A stretch of 64,000 nucleotides of DNA from Novosphingobium fuchskuhlense (GTDB lineage: Bacteria; Pseudomonadota; Alphaproteobacteria; Sphingomonadales; Sphingomonadaceae): contig NZ_KQ954245.1 in NCBI RefSeq assembly GCF_001519075.1, forward strand, positions 907,552-971,551, read 5' to 3'. The notes under the pieces were generated by a model. It saw only the letters and a program-made list of their open reading frames with translations. It had not been told where the DNA came from and did no database searches. This document shows positions 18,670-32,572 of this stretch, in pieces. A program made the translations under genes and the position numbers. Every line of letters starts with the position of its first letter. The stretch's first letter is position 1.

Positions 18670-20033
18670 CAGCGGGCAGCTTCCGGAGCGCCATCTAGCT
18701 CACGGATGAGCGGCTTGCGAAGGAGCAGGATCACGGTGGCCCCCACGACACCGATCGCGGCGTCCATGGTCCAGAAGGCCGATGGGCTCATCGTATCAAA
18801 GTAGCTGCCGACCCAGCCTGCGGTGACATGCGCGGCAAACGGCGAGAGGAACGCGACGCCCATCAAGGTCGAGGCGACACGCGGCGGCGCGGCCTTGCTG
18901 ACGATCGCCATGGTGGTGGGCCAGTAATACATCCACCCAAGCCCCATGATCAGCCAGCCAGCAACGGCCCAGAACGCACCGACGCCGTGCGGCTGGGTCA
19001 CGCCAAAGTTGGCAAACGCAAACAGCAGCGCCGCGAAGGAAACGATGGCCGTGCCGATGCCCTGCTTGGTCACATTGGCCGGTTCCTGGCCGCGCTTGGC
19101 CTGCCAGCTCCACAGCGCGACGAGGATCGGTGCCGCGAGTATCGATCCGAACGAATCCATGCCTGCAAACCAGCTGGAAGGCACGGTTCCCAGCGGGGTC
19201 GCGAGATTGACCCATTGGTCGACCCACAGGATCCCGATACTCCAGACCATCGGATAGGTGATCTCGGCCGGGAATGTCAGCGCGATGACGAAGATCAGCA
19301 CAGCCACGCGGCGGCGCTCGGCAGGCGTGAGCGGCGGTGCTTTGTCGCGCGCGGTCGCAACAGGCTTGGCATCGGGCAGATGGCGCTGGCCGAGGATGTA
19401 GCCGACCATGGCCACCAGCATCAGCACAGCCGCCACAGCGAACCCGGTATGAAAGCCCCAGATCGCGGCCACAAGGCCAGTCGTCACCGGACCGCTGGCC
19501 GCGCCGATGTTGATGCCGGTCGCGAAGATCGTGTAACCTTGCGAGCGGCGCGATTCATCCTCGCGCGGGTAGAGCGTGCCGACCTGGGCCGAAATATTGC
19601 CTTTCAGGAAACCCGATCCCATGATCAGCAGCGCCAGCGCGATAACGAAGGTTTCGTAGAACGACATCGCCGCATGACCTGCAGCCATCAGCAGGACGCC
19701 GATCAGCACCGTCTTCTTGGGGCCAAGGATCCGGTCCGCCACCCAGCCGCCGATGATCGGGGTGAAATAGACGAGACCCGCATACCAGCCGTAGATGATC
19801 GAGGCGAAGGCAACATCGCTCATCGGGCCATTGAAACTGAGCCCATGGCGCAGCGCGGCGAGGCCAAGCACTTTGCCGCCATGGAGCGGCAAAAGCTCCT
19901 TCACCATGTAGAGCGTAAGCAGCGCGGACATCCCGTAGAACGAGAAGCGCTCCCACATTTCGGTGAAGGCGAGGTAGTAGACCCCTTTGGGATGGCCCGC
20001 AAACTGTTCGAAATGCTGGTCTTCAGCCGCCAT
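18669..20033 (-). CDS. POT/PTR family proton-dependent oligopeptide transporter
   Basis: 454 residues from ATG 20033 (AGG upstream); longer in-frame starts up to 20117 are poor (TTG). Family motifs: PKGVYYLAFTEMWERFSFYGMSALLT carries the ExxERFxxYG signature of POT transporters, followed by GGWVADRILGPKKTVLIG and GSGFLKGNISAQVGTLY. These are H+ symporters of di- and tripeptides or peptide-like compounds. It lies in an operon with a class II aldolase, two oxidoreductases and an MFS transporter, so it may carry a non-peptide substrate. Confidence 0.87.
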   Translation of the reverse strand: MAAEDQHFEQFAGHPKGVYYLAFTEMWERFSFYGMSALLTLYMVKELLPLHGGKVLGLAALRHGLSFNGPMSDVAFASIIYGWYAGLVYFTPIIGGWVADRILGPKKTVLIGVLLMAAGHAAMSFYETFVIALALLIMGSGFLKGNISAQVGTLYPREDESRRSQGYTIFATGINIGAASGPVTTGLVAAIWGFHTGFAVAAVLMLVAMVGYILGQRHLPDAKPVATARDKAPPLTPAERRRVAVLIFVIALTFPAEITYPMVWSIGILWVDQWVNLATPLGTVPSSWFAGMDSFGSILAAPILVALWSWQAKRGQEPANVTKQGIGTAIVSFAALLFAFANFGVTQPHGVGAFWAVAGWLIMGLGWMYYWPTTMAIVSKAAPPRVASTLMGVAFLSPFAAHVTAGWVGSYFDTMSPSAFWTMDAAIGVVGATVILLLRKPLIRELDGAPEAAR

Positions 20034-20120
20034 CACCTGATCTTGCCCCCGATCCGCGCGCATCGGTTCATGGCCGCGGTTGTACATGGGATGGGCGAAA
20101 GCCCGCCGCCTCGTCAATCG

Positions 20121-21110
20121 CTAAACGCAAGGGATCGTGATCACAGTGTTGCCGATCAGCGTGCCGGACTCGACCGCCTCGTGCGCTCTGGCACTCTCTG
20201 AAAGATCGAATGTCGCGGCGATGGCATGGTTGAGCGCGCCCTGCTCAAGCGCGTTGGTCAGCCGCCTGATCACCTCGGCGCGTTCCCGGCCAGACAGCAG
20301 ATAGACCAGCAGCATGCGCAAGCTCACATGCCTGAACATCAGCGGATAGAACGGCAACTTCGGCTCCGCATCCGCCATCGAGCCATATGCCGCAATAACT
20401 CCGCCCTCGCCGATCACGGCGGAGGTGACTGAAAGATTGCCGCCCAGTTCCACCTCGACCACCCGGTCGACCGGTTTGCCGTGGTTGGCCGCAAGGATCG
20501 CTGCCGCGACCTCGCCCTCGCGGTAGTTCACCACGGCATGGGCCCCCGCCGCCTCGGCCGCGCGGGCCTTTTCTGCCCCGCTGACCGTCGCGATCACGCG
20601 CGCGCCGCCCCACCGGGCGAGCTGGATGGCATAGTGCCCGACGGCTCCGGCACCGCCGGTCACCAGCACAGTCCGGCCAGCAACGTCGCCATCGGCGAAC
20701 ACAGCATGGCAGGCGGTCGAAGCCGGAATGCCAAGGCAGGCCCCCGCCTCGAAGCTCGTGCGCGCCGGGAGCGGCACGGCCTGCTCCTGCGGGAGGCAGA
20801 CGTGTTCGGCACACGTGCCGAAGGGCCGCCTGTATGCCGCGTTCCACACCCAGACCCACGACCCGATCCGCGCGGACGAAACACCCTCACCCACCGCATC
20901 GATCTCGCCCGCACCATCCGAATGCGGAATGACGCGCGGAAACGCTATGGGCCCGCGCAGCCCCGCGCGCGATTTCACATCGGAGGGATTGATACCCGAG
21001 GCCCGCAGCCGCACGCGCACTTCGCCCGGGCCGGGGTGCGGCGTCTCCATTTCACCCAGCCGCAGCACAACTGCCGCCGGGCCCGTTTCCTCGTACCAGA
21101 CCGCGCGCAT
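20121..21110 (-). CDS. Medium-chain NADPH:quinone oxidoreductase-like protein (MDR)
   Basis: 329 residues. GroES-like N-terminal domain (GEVRVRLRASGINPSDVKSR) with the quinone-oxidoreductase NPSD motif and no zinc ligand cluster. Nucleotide domain with TVLVTGGAGAVGHYAIQLARW, the AxxGxxG-type NADPH motif of QOR-like MDRs. These soluble enzymes reduce quinones, enones or aldehydes with NADPH. It overlaps the upstream SDR gene (TGATG), so both belong to the same operon as the downstream transporter and aldolase genes. Confidence 0.86.
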   Translation of the reverse strand: MRAVWYEETGPAAVVLRLGEMETPHPGPGEVRVRLRASGINPSDVKSRAGLRGPIAFPRVIPHSDGAGEIDAVGEGVSSARIGSWVWVWNAAYRRPFGTCAEHVCLPQEQAVPLPARTSFEAGACLGIPASTACHAVFADGDVAGRTVLVTGGAGAVGHYAIQLARWGGARVIATVSGAEKARAAEAAGAHAVVNYREGEVAAAILAANHGKPVDRVVEVELGGNLSVTSAVIGEGGVIAAYGSMADAEPKLPFYPLMFRHVSLRMLLVYLLSGRERAEVIRRLTNALEQGALNHAIAATFDLSESARAHEAVESGTLIGNTVITIPCV

Positions 21111-21907
21111 CAGGCCTCCATATCCAGCGACAGGCTTTCGGTATGCCCATCGATCGCGAGGGCCTGCCCGGAGATGCGCGCCCCTGCCGGCGACATCAGA
21201 TACTGCACCATCGCGGTCACGTCTCCCGCCGTCGCAAAAGTGCGCAGCGAAGTCTGCCGCTTGTACTCGTGCTCGACCTCCGCAACTGTCAGCCCCCGCT
21301 CCGCCGCGTCGGCTGCGATGACCCGGTCGATCCTAGGGCCCTCCACGCTGCCCGGGCAGATCGCGTTGACGCGGATGCCCTCAGGTCCCAATTCCATGGC
21401 CAGAGTCTTGGTCAGGCCGATGATCGCCCACTTCGTCGCCACGTAGGGGCCCCGCAGCGGGCAGCCGAACAGACCGGCCGTCGAACTCATGTTGATGATC
21501 GCGCTGCCCGGCGCCCGGCGGCGCAGCAGCGGGATCGCGCCCCGCGTCATCAGGAATGTTCCATTGAGGTTGACACCGACCGTTTCATTCCAGCCGTCCA
21601 ACGGCTGGTCTTCCAGCCGCGCGGTCGGTCCGGCGATCCCGGCGTTGTTGACAAGAAGATCGATGCCCACGGCGCCCTTCGCGGCAAGATCGCCTTCGAT
21701 CCACGCATAGAAGCCTTCCACCGAGGCGGCATCGCTGACCTCGCACACGCGCGCGGCCAGGGTTTCGCTGCCTGATCCCAGCGCCGCAATCGCCGCAGTG
21801 TCGCGATCACCGGCATAGACCCGCCAGCCATCGGCGCAGAGCGCTTTGGCGATGGCGAGACCGATGCCGCTCGCCGCGGCCGAAATGACGGCTATGCGCC
21901 TGTCCAT
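21110..21907 (-). CDS. SDR family NAD(P)-dependent oxidoreductase
   Basis: 265 residues, classical SDR length. Cofactor motif ISAAASGIGLAIAKA (the usual first T/G positions are changed to SAAASGIG), NNAG at the fourth strand, catalytic INMSSTAGL Ser and GPYVATKWA (YxxxK), then NAICPGSV. All expected active-site residues are present. It is the first gene of the minus-strand operon 21907-16704. Substrate unknown; a hydroxy-acid or alcohol is likely from the neighbourhood. Confidence 0.87.
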   Translation of the reverse strand: MDRRIAVISAAASGIGLAIAKALCADGWRVYAGDRDTAAIAALGSGSETLAARVCEVSDAASVEGFYAWIEGDLAAKGAVGIDLLVNNAGIAGPTARLEDQPLDGWNETVGVNLNGTFLMTRGAIPLLRRRAPGSAIINMSSTAGLFGCPLRGPYVATKWAIIGLTKTLAMELGPEGIRVNAICPGSVEGPRIDRVIAADAAERGLTVAEVEHEYKRQTSLRTFATAGDVTAMVQYLMSPAGARISGQALAIDGHTESLSLDMEA

Positions 21908-21935
21908 GCTGTTTGCCCCTCCCGCCTTGCCGCAT

Positions 21936-22052
21936 TCAATCGTGCACGGTCCGGTCGCCGGCTTCGTCCGAATGGAACTCGTGCCAGATGCCGTTAAGGA
22001 TCGCTACGCTGACGGCAAGGCCTAGGCCAAGGATCCACGCAAAATACCACAT
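21936..22052 (-). CDS. cydX: Cytochrome bd oxidase small subunit CydX
   Basis: A 38-residue protein, MWYFAWILGLGLAVSVAILN followed by a short acidic tail. The MWYFxWILG opening and single transmembrane helix are diagnostic of CydX/YbgT, the small subunit that stabilises the haem b595/d centre. It follows cydB by 14 bp on the same strand, as in the enterobacterial cydABX order. A longer in-frame start upstream exists but would overlap cydB, and the CydX homology begins at this Met. Confidence 0.92.
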   Translation of the reverse strand: MWYFAWILGLGLAVSVAILNGIWHEFHSDEAGDRTVHD

Positions 22053-22066
22053 CGATTGGTTGTCTC

Positions 22067-23215
22067 TCAGTAAAGATCGGGATTGAGGCGCACTTCCTCG
22101 GCCCTCACCCGGCCGAACATCACCCGGTAGGCCCATGTGGTGTAAGCCAGCACGATCGGCAGGAACACAAGCACCACTACCAGCATGATGAACAGGGTCA
22201 GTTGGCTGGACGAGGCGTTCCAGACCGTGAGGCTGGACGCGGGATCAATCGCGCTTGGCAGGATGAAGGGAAACATCGAAAGCCCCACCGTCGCGATGAT
22301 CCCCGACACTGCGCAGGCAGATCCGACAAAGGCCAGCGCATCGCGTCGTCCGCGCAGGCCGGTCAGCGCAACCACCGGGCCAAACAGGCCGAGCACCGGC
22401 GCGGTCATCATCCAGCGGTGCTCCGCAAAGTTGTTCAGCCACGCACCCGGCGCCGTCACCGCGCGGGCCAGATGCGGGTTGGAAGGCCCACCCGTATCAA
22501 CCGCCTCGGCCATGCGGAAACCGAGGCCGCCCCAGGCGACACAGGCCCCGCCCGCGGCAAACAGCGCCACCGCCGCCAAAGCCGCCACCGCGCCGTACTG
22601 CCGCGCCCGATGCTGCACGGGTCCCGGCTCCAGTTTCATCGCCAGCCAGCCAGCACCGTGCATGACCAGCATCGCGACGGACAGCAGACCCGCCAGCAAG
22701 GCAAACGGGCTGAACAAACCCAGGAGGGAGCCTTCGTAGAACGTGCGCAGATTGCCATCCAGGCGGAACGGCGCGCCCAGCAGCACGTTGCCCACCGCCA
22801 CACCGAGAACCAGCGCCGGCACCAGTCCGCCTGCAAACAGCGCCCAGTCCCACCGCGCCCGCCACGCCGGATCGGGCCGCTTCGAGCGATACTTGAACCC
22901 CACCGGCCGCAGGATCAGTGCGGCGAGCACGAGAAACATCGCGAGGTAGAAGCCCGAGAAGCTGACGGCATAGACATAGGGCCATGCCGCAAAGATCACG
23001 CCGCCACCGAGGATGAACCACACCTGGTTGCCTTCCCAGGTTGCACTCACGGTGTTGATCACCATGCGGCGCTCCAGATCGTTGCGAGCGACGAACGGAA
23101 GCAGCGCCATCGCGCCGAGATCGAACCCGTCGGTGAGGGCAAACGCGATGAGCAGGACGCCGATGAGCGCCCACCAGATCAGCCGCAGCGTCTCGTAATC
23201 AAGCGGCACCGCCAT
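22067..23215 (-). CDS. cydB: Cytochrome bd ubiquinol oxidase subunit II
   Basis: 382 residues, usual length. The N-terminus MAVPLDYETLRLIWWALIGV and LTDGFDLGAMALLP are typical of CydB, followed by NTVSATWEGNQVWFILGGG and a C-terminal FILPSAIDPASSLTVWNASSS. Nine or so hydrophobic helices fit the inner-membrane fold. With CydA it forms the bd-type quinol oxidase that reduces O2 to water with high affinity. It lies 12 bp downstream of cydA and is followed by cydX. Confidence 0.95.
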   Translation of the reverse strand: MAVPLDYETLRLIWWALIGVLLIAFALTDGFDLGAMALLPFVARNDLERRMVINTVSATWEGNQVWFILGGGVIFAAWPYVYAVSFSGFYLAMFLVLAALILRPVGFKYRSKRPDPAWRARWDWALFAGGLVPALVLGVAVGNVLLGAPFRLDGNLRTFYEGSLLGLFSPFALLAGLLSVAMLVMHGAGWLAMKLEPGPVQHRARQYGAVAALAAVALFAAGGACVAWGGLGFRMAEAVDTGGPSNPHLARAVTAPGAWLNNFAEHRWMMTAPVLGLFGPVVALTGLRGRRDALAFVGSACAVSGIIATVGLSMFPFILPSAIDPASSLTVWNASSSQLTLFIMLVVVLVFLPIVLAYTTWAYRVMFGRVRAEEVRLNPDLY

Positions 23216-23227
23216 CGCGCCTCTCCT

Positions 23228-24817
23228 TCATTCGGCCGGGACGCTGTGGAACGGGCTCGGCGTTGCCGGAGGCGGCACCGGGTCGCGCCGCGGCTGCCAC
23301 GGCGTATAACCTTCCGGGCCCTTACCGATCGCCGCCAGCATCAATCGCACCTCGATCACCGCCAGCGTGCTGTAGAGCAGCGTGAAGCCCGCGATAGTCG
23401 TCCAGATCTGTGCGGTCGTCAGGCTCGATGCGCCGAGGAAGGTCGGCAGTACGCCATCGACGGCCCAGGGCTGGCGCCCGATCTCTGCAACCATCCAGCC
23501 CAGTTCGATGGCGATCCAGGGCAGCGGGATCATCAGGACCGCCGCACGCAGGAACCACTTCGCGTCGAACCGGCGTGTATTCGCCATGATCAGTGCCGCC
23601 GCGAAGAAGCCGATCAGGAGGAAGCCGATACCCGCCATGCCCCGGAACAGCCAGAACAGCACGGGCACGTTGGGCACGGTGGACCAGGCCGCCTTGTCGA
23701 GCGCGGTACTGTCCGCCTCGCGAGGGTCCGCCACATAGCGCTTCAGCAGCAGGGCGTACCCGAGATCGTCCTTTGCGCCCTCGAACTGCGCGCGCGCGGC
23801 CATATCCCGGGGGTTCACCTTCAGTTTTTCCACCGCGTCATAAGCGACGAGCCCGTGCTCGATCCGAAGGCGGGCATGGGCGACGAGCGGATAGATCCCC
23901 TCGACCTGCCCGGTCAGGCTGCGCGTGCCGATGATGCCAAGGATATAGGGAATCTTCACCGCCCAGAGCGTTTCGCGCCCTTCGTTCGAGGGCAGGCCAA
24001 ACACCGCGATCCCCGCCGGGGCAGGTTCGGTGTGCCATTCTGCCTCGATCGCCGCGAGCTTCATCTTCTGGTTGTCTGTGAGCGTGTAGCCGCTTTCATC
24101 GCCCAGCACGACGACCGAGAGCGCCGAGGCAAGGCCGAAGGCTGCGGCCACGGCAAAGCTGCGCTTGGCGAGTTCCAGATGCCGCCCCTTGAGCAGGTAC
24201 CAGGCCGAAACGCCGAGCACGAACACGCTCGCGGTCACGTAGCCCGCACTCACGGTATGAACGAACTTGGCCTGCGCGACCGGATTGAACACCACGTCGT
24301 AGAAATTCGTCACTTCCATGCGCATCGTGATCGGGTTGAACGCTGCGCCGGTCGGATGCTGCATCCAGCCGTTGGCGATCAGGATCCACAGCGCCGAGAG
24401 GTTCGAGCCCAGTGCGACCATGAAGGTCGTGAGCAAGTGTTGCCGCGGGCTCAGCTTGTCCCACCCGAAGAACATCATCCCCACGAATGTCGCCTCGAGA
24501 AAGAAGGCCATCAGCCCCTCGATCGCCAGCGGGGCACCAAAGATGTCGCCCACATAGTGCGAGTAGTACGACCAGTTCGTCCCGAACTCGAACTCCATGG
24601 TGAGGCCGGTCGCCACGCCCAGCACGAAGTTGATTCCGAAGAGCTTGCCCCAGAAACGGGTGATATCCCGCCAGATCGGGCGGTCGGTCATCACATAGAC
24701 GCTTTCCATGATGACCAGAATGAACGACAAGCCGAGCGTGAGCGGCACGAACAGGAAATGGTACAGCGCGGTCAATGCGAACTGCAGCCGGGAAAGCTCC
24801 ACCACCGCCATATCCAT
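23228..24817 (-). CDS. cydA: Cytochrome bd ubiquinol oxidase subunit I
   Basis: 529 residues from ATG 24817. LSRLQFALTALYHFLFVPLT carries the proximal haem ligand (His20), and GRQPW is present in AEIGRQPWAVDGVLPT. Between DESGYTLTDNQKMKLAAIEAEW and LLLKRYVADP lies a long periplasmic Q-loop resembling that of the E. coli enzyme, so this is an L-subfamily CydA rather than a short-loop CioA. Quinol oxidation occurs at the Q-loop and O2 reduction at the haem b595/d centre. It diverges from cydD with only 84 bp between. No recognisable FNR or ArcA box was seen there. Confidence 0.95.
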   Translation of the reverse strand: MDMAVVELSRLQFALTALYHFLFVPLTLGLSFILVIMESVYVMTDRPIWRDITRFWGKLFGINFVLGVATGLTMEFEFGTNWSYYSHYVGDIFGAPLAIEGLMAFFLEATFVGMMFFGWDKLSPRQHLLTTFMVALGSNLSALWILIANGWMQHPTGAAFNPITMRMEVTNFYDVVFNPVAQAKFVHTVSAGYVTASVFVLGVSAWYLLKGRHLELAKRSFAVAAAFGLASALSVVVLGDESGYTLTDNQKMKLAAIEAEWHTEPAPAGIAVFGLPSNEGRETLWAVKIPYILGIIGTRSLTGQVEGIYPLVAHARLRIEHGLVAYDAVEKLKVNPRDMAARAQFEGAKDDLGYALLLKRYVADPREADSTALDKAAWSTVPNVPVLFWLFRGMAGIGFLLIGFFAAALIMANTRRFDAKWFLRAAVLMIPLPWIAIELGWMVAEIGRQPWAVDGVLPTFLGASSLTTAQIWTTIAGFTLLYSTLAVIEVRLMLAAIGKGPEGYTPWQPRRDPVPPPATPSPFHSVPAE

Positions 24818-24901
24818 CGCCTGTGTCCTTTCGCGGGCCGGGCGTATCGGCGCGCCCGAGTCTGGCACTGCCGCTGGCGACCGAATAAACGAATCCCGCA
24901 T
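24818..24901. promoter_or_regulatory. cydA-cydD divergent promoter region
   Basis: This 84-bp gap must contain promoters for both cydABX (minus) and cydDC (plus). No clear FNR-type (TTGAT-N4-ATCAA) palindrome was found by eye, so oxygen control cannot be claimed from the sequence. Confidence 0.4.
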
Positions 24902-26434
24902 ATGAGGATATACAAAGCGGCGGGCTTCGCCTGGACATCAGATATCGCCGGAGCCGCCATCTTTGCCTGGGGTCTGGCCAGTGCGCTCGAGGCAAGGCTG
25001 GCGGGGGGCACCATGGCCGTCATGGCGAGTGGCTGTGCGCTGATGATGCTCGGCGGCCTGCTGCGACTTGCCAGTCAGGTTGGCGCGCAAGTGCTGGGCT
25101 TCGACGAAGGCCGTCTGCTGGCGCAGGCGCGCCGCGCCGAGCTTTTCCCGCGCCTGCTGGCCTTGGCTGGCCCGTCCGGCCCGGCACTCGGAGCGACAGC
25201 CACGCTCGGGATCGATCATATCGCCGCCGAGCAGGCCCGCGCCGCGCGCTTCGATCCGGTACGCCAATCCGCGACATCGGCTCCCCTGCTCGTCGCCGCG
25301 ATCGTCGCGTTGCAGAGCTGGGTCGCGGCACTGATCCTTCTCGCGACGCTGATCCCCTTCGTCATCGGCATGATCTTCGCCGGCGGGGCAGCGCGGCAGG
25401 CGGCGGACCGACAGATGGCGGCCATCACCGCGCTGTCGGCGCTCTATGTCGACCGTATCCGCCACTTGCCGATCATCCGCCATTTTGCCGCAGAGGACCG
25501 GATCGCACGGGCCGCCGGCCGCGCGGCGCAAGACGTTGCCGCGCGGACCATCGCGGTGCTGCGCGCCGCTTTCATTTCGAGCGCGGTGCTCGAATTCTTC
25601 GCGGCGCTGAGCGTTGCGCTCGTGGCGGTCTATTGCGGGTTCAGCCTGCTTGGCCTTCTGCCATTTCCCGCAATCGAAGTGCTGAACTACCGCTCTGCGC
25701 TCTTCGTGCTCGTGCTGGCACCGGAATTCTACCTCCCGATGCGCCGGCTTGCCGCGGCCTACCACGAAAAGCAGTTGGGCGAGGCGGCGGAAAAGGCGCT
25801 GGCCGACCTGCCCCAGCCTTCGCAGCGCCCTGCCCGCGCCGCGTCGGTGCTGCTGCGCGGCGTGATCGTGGAATGGCCGGGGCACCGCATCGGCCCGGTG
25901 AGCCTGGAACTCGGCGCGCAGGGCCTCGTCTGCATCACGGGCCCCACGGGGAGCGGCAAGACCAGCCTGCTGGCCGCAATCGCCGGACAAGTCGCGCCCA
26001 GCAAGGGCGCGATTGCCACTTTGCCGGCCGAGGCCATTGCCTGGGCGGGGCAAGTGCCGCTGTTGCTGCCGACGACGCTCGGCGACAACTTGCGGCTCGG
26101 AAAACCCGAGGCGGATGATGCTGCGGTGACCGTAGCGGTCAGCGCGGTGGGCCTCGACGCCCTCGTCGCGCGGCGCGCCGAAGGATTGAACACCGCAATC
26201 GACCATCACGGTGCATGGCTTTCCGGTGGCGAGCGGCGGCGACTGGGACTTGCCCGAGCGCTGATCGCAGACCGCGCGCTGCTGCTGGCGGACGAGCCGA
26301 CAGCCGATCTCGACAGCGCGAGCGCGGAACGGATCATCGCGCTACTCACCTCGGAAGCCAGGCAGCGCGCCATCATTGTCGCGACGCACGACGAGCGTCT
26401 GGTTGCGGCCGCCGACACGGTGATCGCGCTGTGA
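24902..26434 (+). CDS. cydD: Thiol reductant ABC exporter subunit CydD
   Basis: 510 residues: an N-terminal six-helix membrane domain (about 1-300) and a C-terminal ATPase domain with Walker A GPTGSGKTS, the ABC signature LSGGERRRLGLARAL and Walker B LLLADEPTADLDS. CydD forms a heterodimer with CydC that exports glutathione/cysteine or moves haem across the inner membrane; it is needed to assemble cytochrome bd. The divergent position next to cydABX and the partner directly downstream support the name. Confidence 0.92.
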   Translation: MRIYKAAGFAWTSDIAGAAIFAWGLASALEARLAGGTMAVMASGCALMMLGGLLRLASQVGAQVLGFDEGRLLAQARRAELFPRLLALAGPSGPALGATATLGIDHIAAEQARAARFDPVRQSATSAPLLVAAIVALQSWVAALILLATLIPFVIGMIFAGGAARQAADRQMAAITALSALYVDRIRHLPIIRHFAAEDRIARAAGRAAQDVAARTIAVLRAAFISSAVLEFFAALSVALVAVYCGFSLLGLLPFPAIEVLNYRSALFVLVLAPEFYLPMRRLAAAYHEKQLGEAAEKALADLPQPSQRPARAASVLLRGVIVEWPGHRIGPVSLELGAQGLVCITGPTGSGKTSLLAAIAGQVAPSKGAIATLPAEAIAWAGQVPLLLPTTLGDNLRLGKPEADDAAVTVAVSAVGLDALVARRAEGLNTAIDHHGAWLSGGERRRLGLARALIADRALLLADEPTADLDSASAERIIALLTSEARQRAIIVATHDERLVAAADTVIAL

Positions 26435-28041
26435 TCGGGGCGCACTTCCCCCTGCAGCTGCCGCCGGGCGTGCGAGGCCGCATCATGCTTGCCTTCATGG
26501 CGGCGCTCGCGGCCGGCATTGGCGGGTTGGTGCTTCTGGCGGTGTCGGGCTGGTTCCTGACTGGAGCAGCCCTTGCCGCTGGGAGCGGTGCGGCGGCCAT
26601 CGCAGCGTTCAACTACCTGATCCCGAGTGCGGCAATCCGGGGGCTTGCAGTCTTGCGCACGGCCGCGCGCTACGGCGAGCGGCTGTGGTCGCATGAGGCG
26701 GCGCTGCAAGCGTTGGCGGAGCTGCGCGGAACCTTGTTCACGCGGCTGGCCCATGCCGACAGCCGCAACGCCCCCGACCTTGCAAGCGGCGATGCAAGCG
26801 CGAAGCTGATCGGAGACATTGCGGCGCTGGAGGATCTCGTGGTGCGCAGGCCCGGGATACCGGCAGCGGCGGGCACCGTGCTGGCGGGTCTGGCGGCGGT
26901 GGCGCTGGCCGGATGGCTCGCCGCATTGACCTATATCGCGGTCATCGTCCTGCTGCTGGCCCTGCTCGCGGTGCTGCCGCAGCGGCTCAGCACCGCGCCG
27001 GCAGCCGAAGCCGCAGCGGCGACGGCAGCGCTCCGGCGCATGCTGGTGGACTATGCCGCGGCACGGAGCGAGATCATCACCTATGGTCTCGCGCCCCGGG
27101 TGACCGCGCTGCTCGTTGCCGAGGCAGACCGGATCGATACGGCGCAGCGGCGACTTGCACGGATCGAGGCGGCAGGCGGCGGGCTGCTGATCGCCGGCAG
27201 CGCGCTTGCGGCGGCGGCGACCTTGCTGGCCAGCACCGCTTCGACCCCGATCACCGCGCTGGCGGTTCTGGCGGCAAGTGCGAGCGTCGAGGCGGTCGCG
27301 GCCATTGCCCGCACGGCTTCGCGCGAGGCGGCGGTGGCCGAGGGCATCGCGCGGCTGCGCGTGCTGCTCGCCCTGCCCGCCTTTGAAGCTCCCTCCCCGG
27401 CAGTGACCGCCGTGCCGCCGGACGCCGCGCAGACGGTTGGCCTTGGCACCGCGACGTTTGCACCCGGGAGCCGCATCGCGCTGACAGGCGAATCCGGTTC
27501 GGGCAAGACGCGGGTGCTCGAGGCGCTCGCGGGGATGCGCGTGCCGGCGCACGACCTGACGCTCGACGGCAGGCCCCTGGCCATGCTGCCGGCTGCCGCG
27601 ATCCGCACCCAAGTTGCGATCGCGCCGCAGGAACCGATGCTGCTGGCGGGGAGCGTGGCCGACAACCTGCGGCTGGCCCGGCCCGGAATCGACGCAGAGG
27701 CGATGGAGCGCGCGCTGCGGACGGCGCAGCTGTGGGAGCGGATCGCGCGGATGCCGCAAGGGCTTGATACGGTGCTGAGCGAGGACGGGGGCGTGCTTTC
27801 GGGCGGCGAGCGCAAGCGCCTTGCGATCGCGCGGGCGCTGCTGGCCGAGCGGCCCTGGCTGCTGCTCGACGAGCCGACCGAGGGTCTCGATGCCGGCACC
27901 GAGGAAGCGCTGGTCGGAGCGCTGCGGAACTGGCTGGGCGTCCACGGCACTGGCCTGATCATCGCCTCGCACCGGGCCGCGCCGCTCGGGTTGGCGGATG
28001 TCGAAGTGGCGGTGGCCGCGATCCCCCGCGCGGCAGGTTGA
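26431..28041 (+). CDS. cydC: Thiol reductant ABC exporter subunit CydC
   Basis: 536 residues starting at GTG 26431, which overlaps the cydD stop (GTGA). Membrane domain with LAVSGWFLTGAALAAG and NYLIPSAAIRGLAVLRTAARYGER, typical of CydC, then an ATPase domain with Walker A GESGSGKTR, signature LSGGERKRLAIARAL and Walker B LLLDEPTEGLDAG. Half-transporter partner of CydD. Start inferred from the overlap, as no ATG is nearby. Confidence 0.9.
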   Translation: MIGAHFPLQLPPGVRGRIMLAFMAALAAGIGGLVLLAVSGWFLTGAALAAGSGAAAIAAFNYLIPSAAIRGLAVLRTAARYGERLWSHEAALQALAELRGTLFTRLAHADSRNAPDLASGDASAKLIGDIAALEDLVVRRPGIPAAAGTVLAGLAAVALAGWLAALTYIAVIVLLLALLAVLPQRLSTAPAAEAAAATAALRRMLVDYAAARSEIITYGLAPRVTALLVAEADRIDTAQRRLARIEAAGGGLLIAGSALAAAATLLASTASTPITALAVLAASASVEAVAAIARTASREAAVAEGIARLRVLLALPAFEAPSPAVTAVPPDAAQTVGLGTATFAPGSRIALTGESGSGKTRVLEALAGMRVPAHDLTLDGRPLAMLPAAAIRTQVAIAPQEPMLLAGSVADNLRLARPGIDAEAMERALRTAQLWERIARMPQGLDTVLSEDGGVLSGGERKRLAIARALLAERPWLLLDEPTEGLDAGTEEALVGALRNWLGVHGTGLIIASHRAAPLGLADVEVAVAAIPRAAG

Positions 28042-32545
<4,504 letters not shown>

Positions 32546-32572
32546 CGCAGCACGCAGCCCGGAAAGCCCATC

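Noticed and set aside
22202..24901. A long plus-strand open frame running through cydB and cydA into cydD
   Set aside because: The part before 24902 is antisense to cydAB and reads as basic low-complexity sequence; only the cydD part has domain motifs.
24818..24901. An FNR-type operator between cydA and cydD
   Set aside because: No TTGAT-N4-ATCAA-like palindrome could be found in the 84 bp.
26431..28041. CydD and CydC as a general drug or lipid ABC exporter
   Set aside because: Position divergent to cydABX and CydC-type membrane motifs make the cytochrome bd assembly role much more likely.
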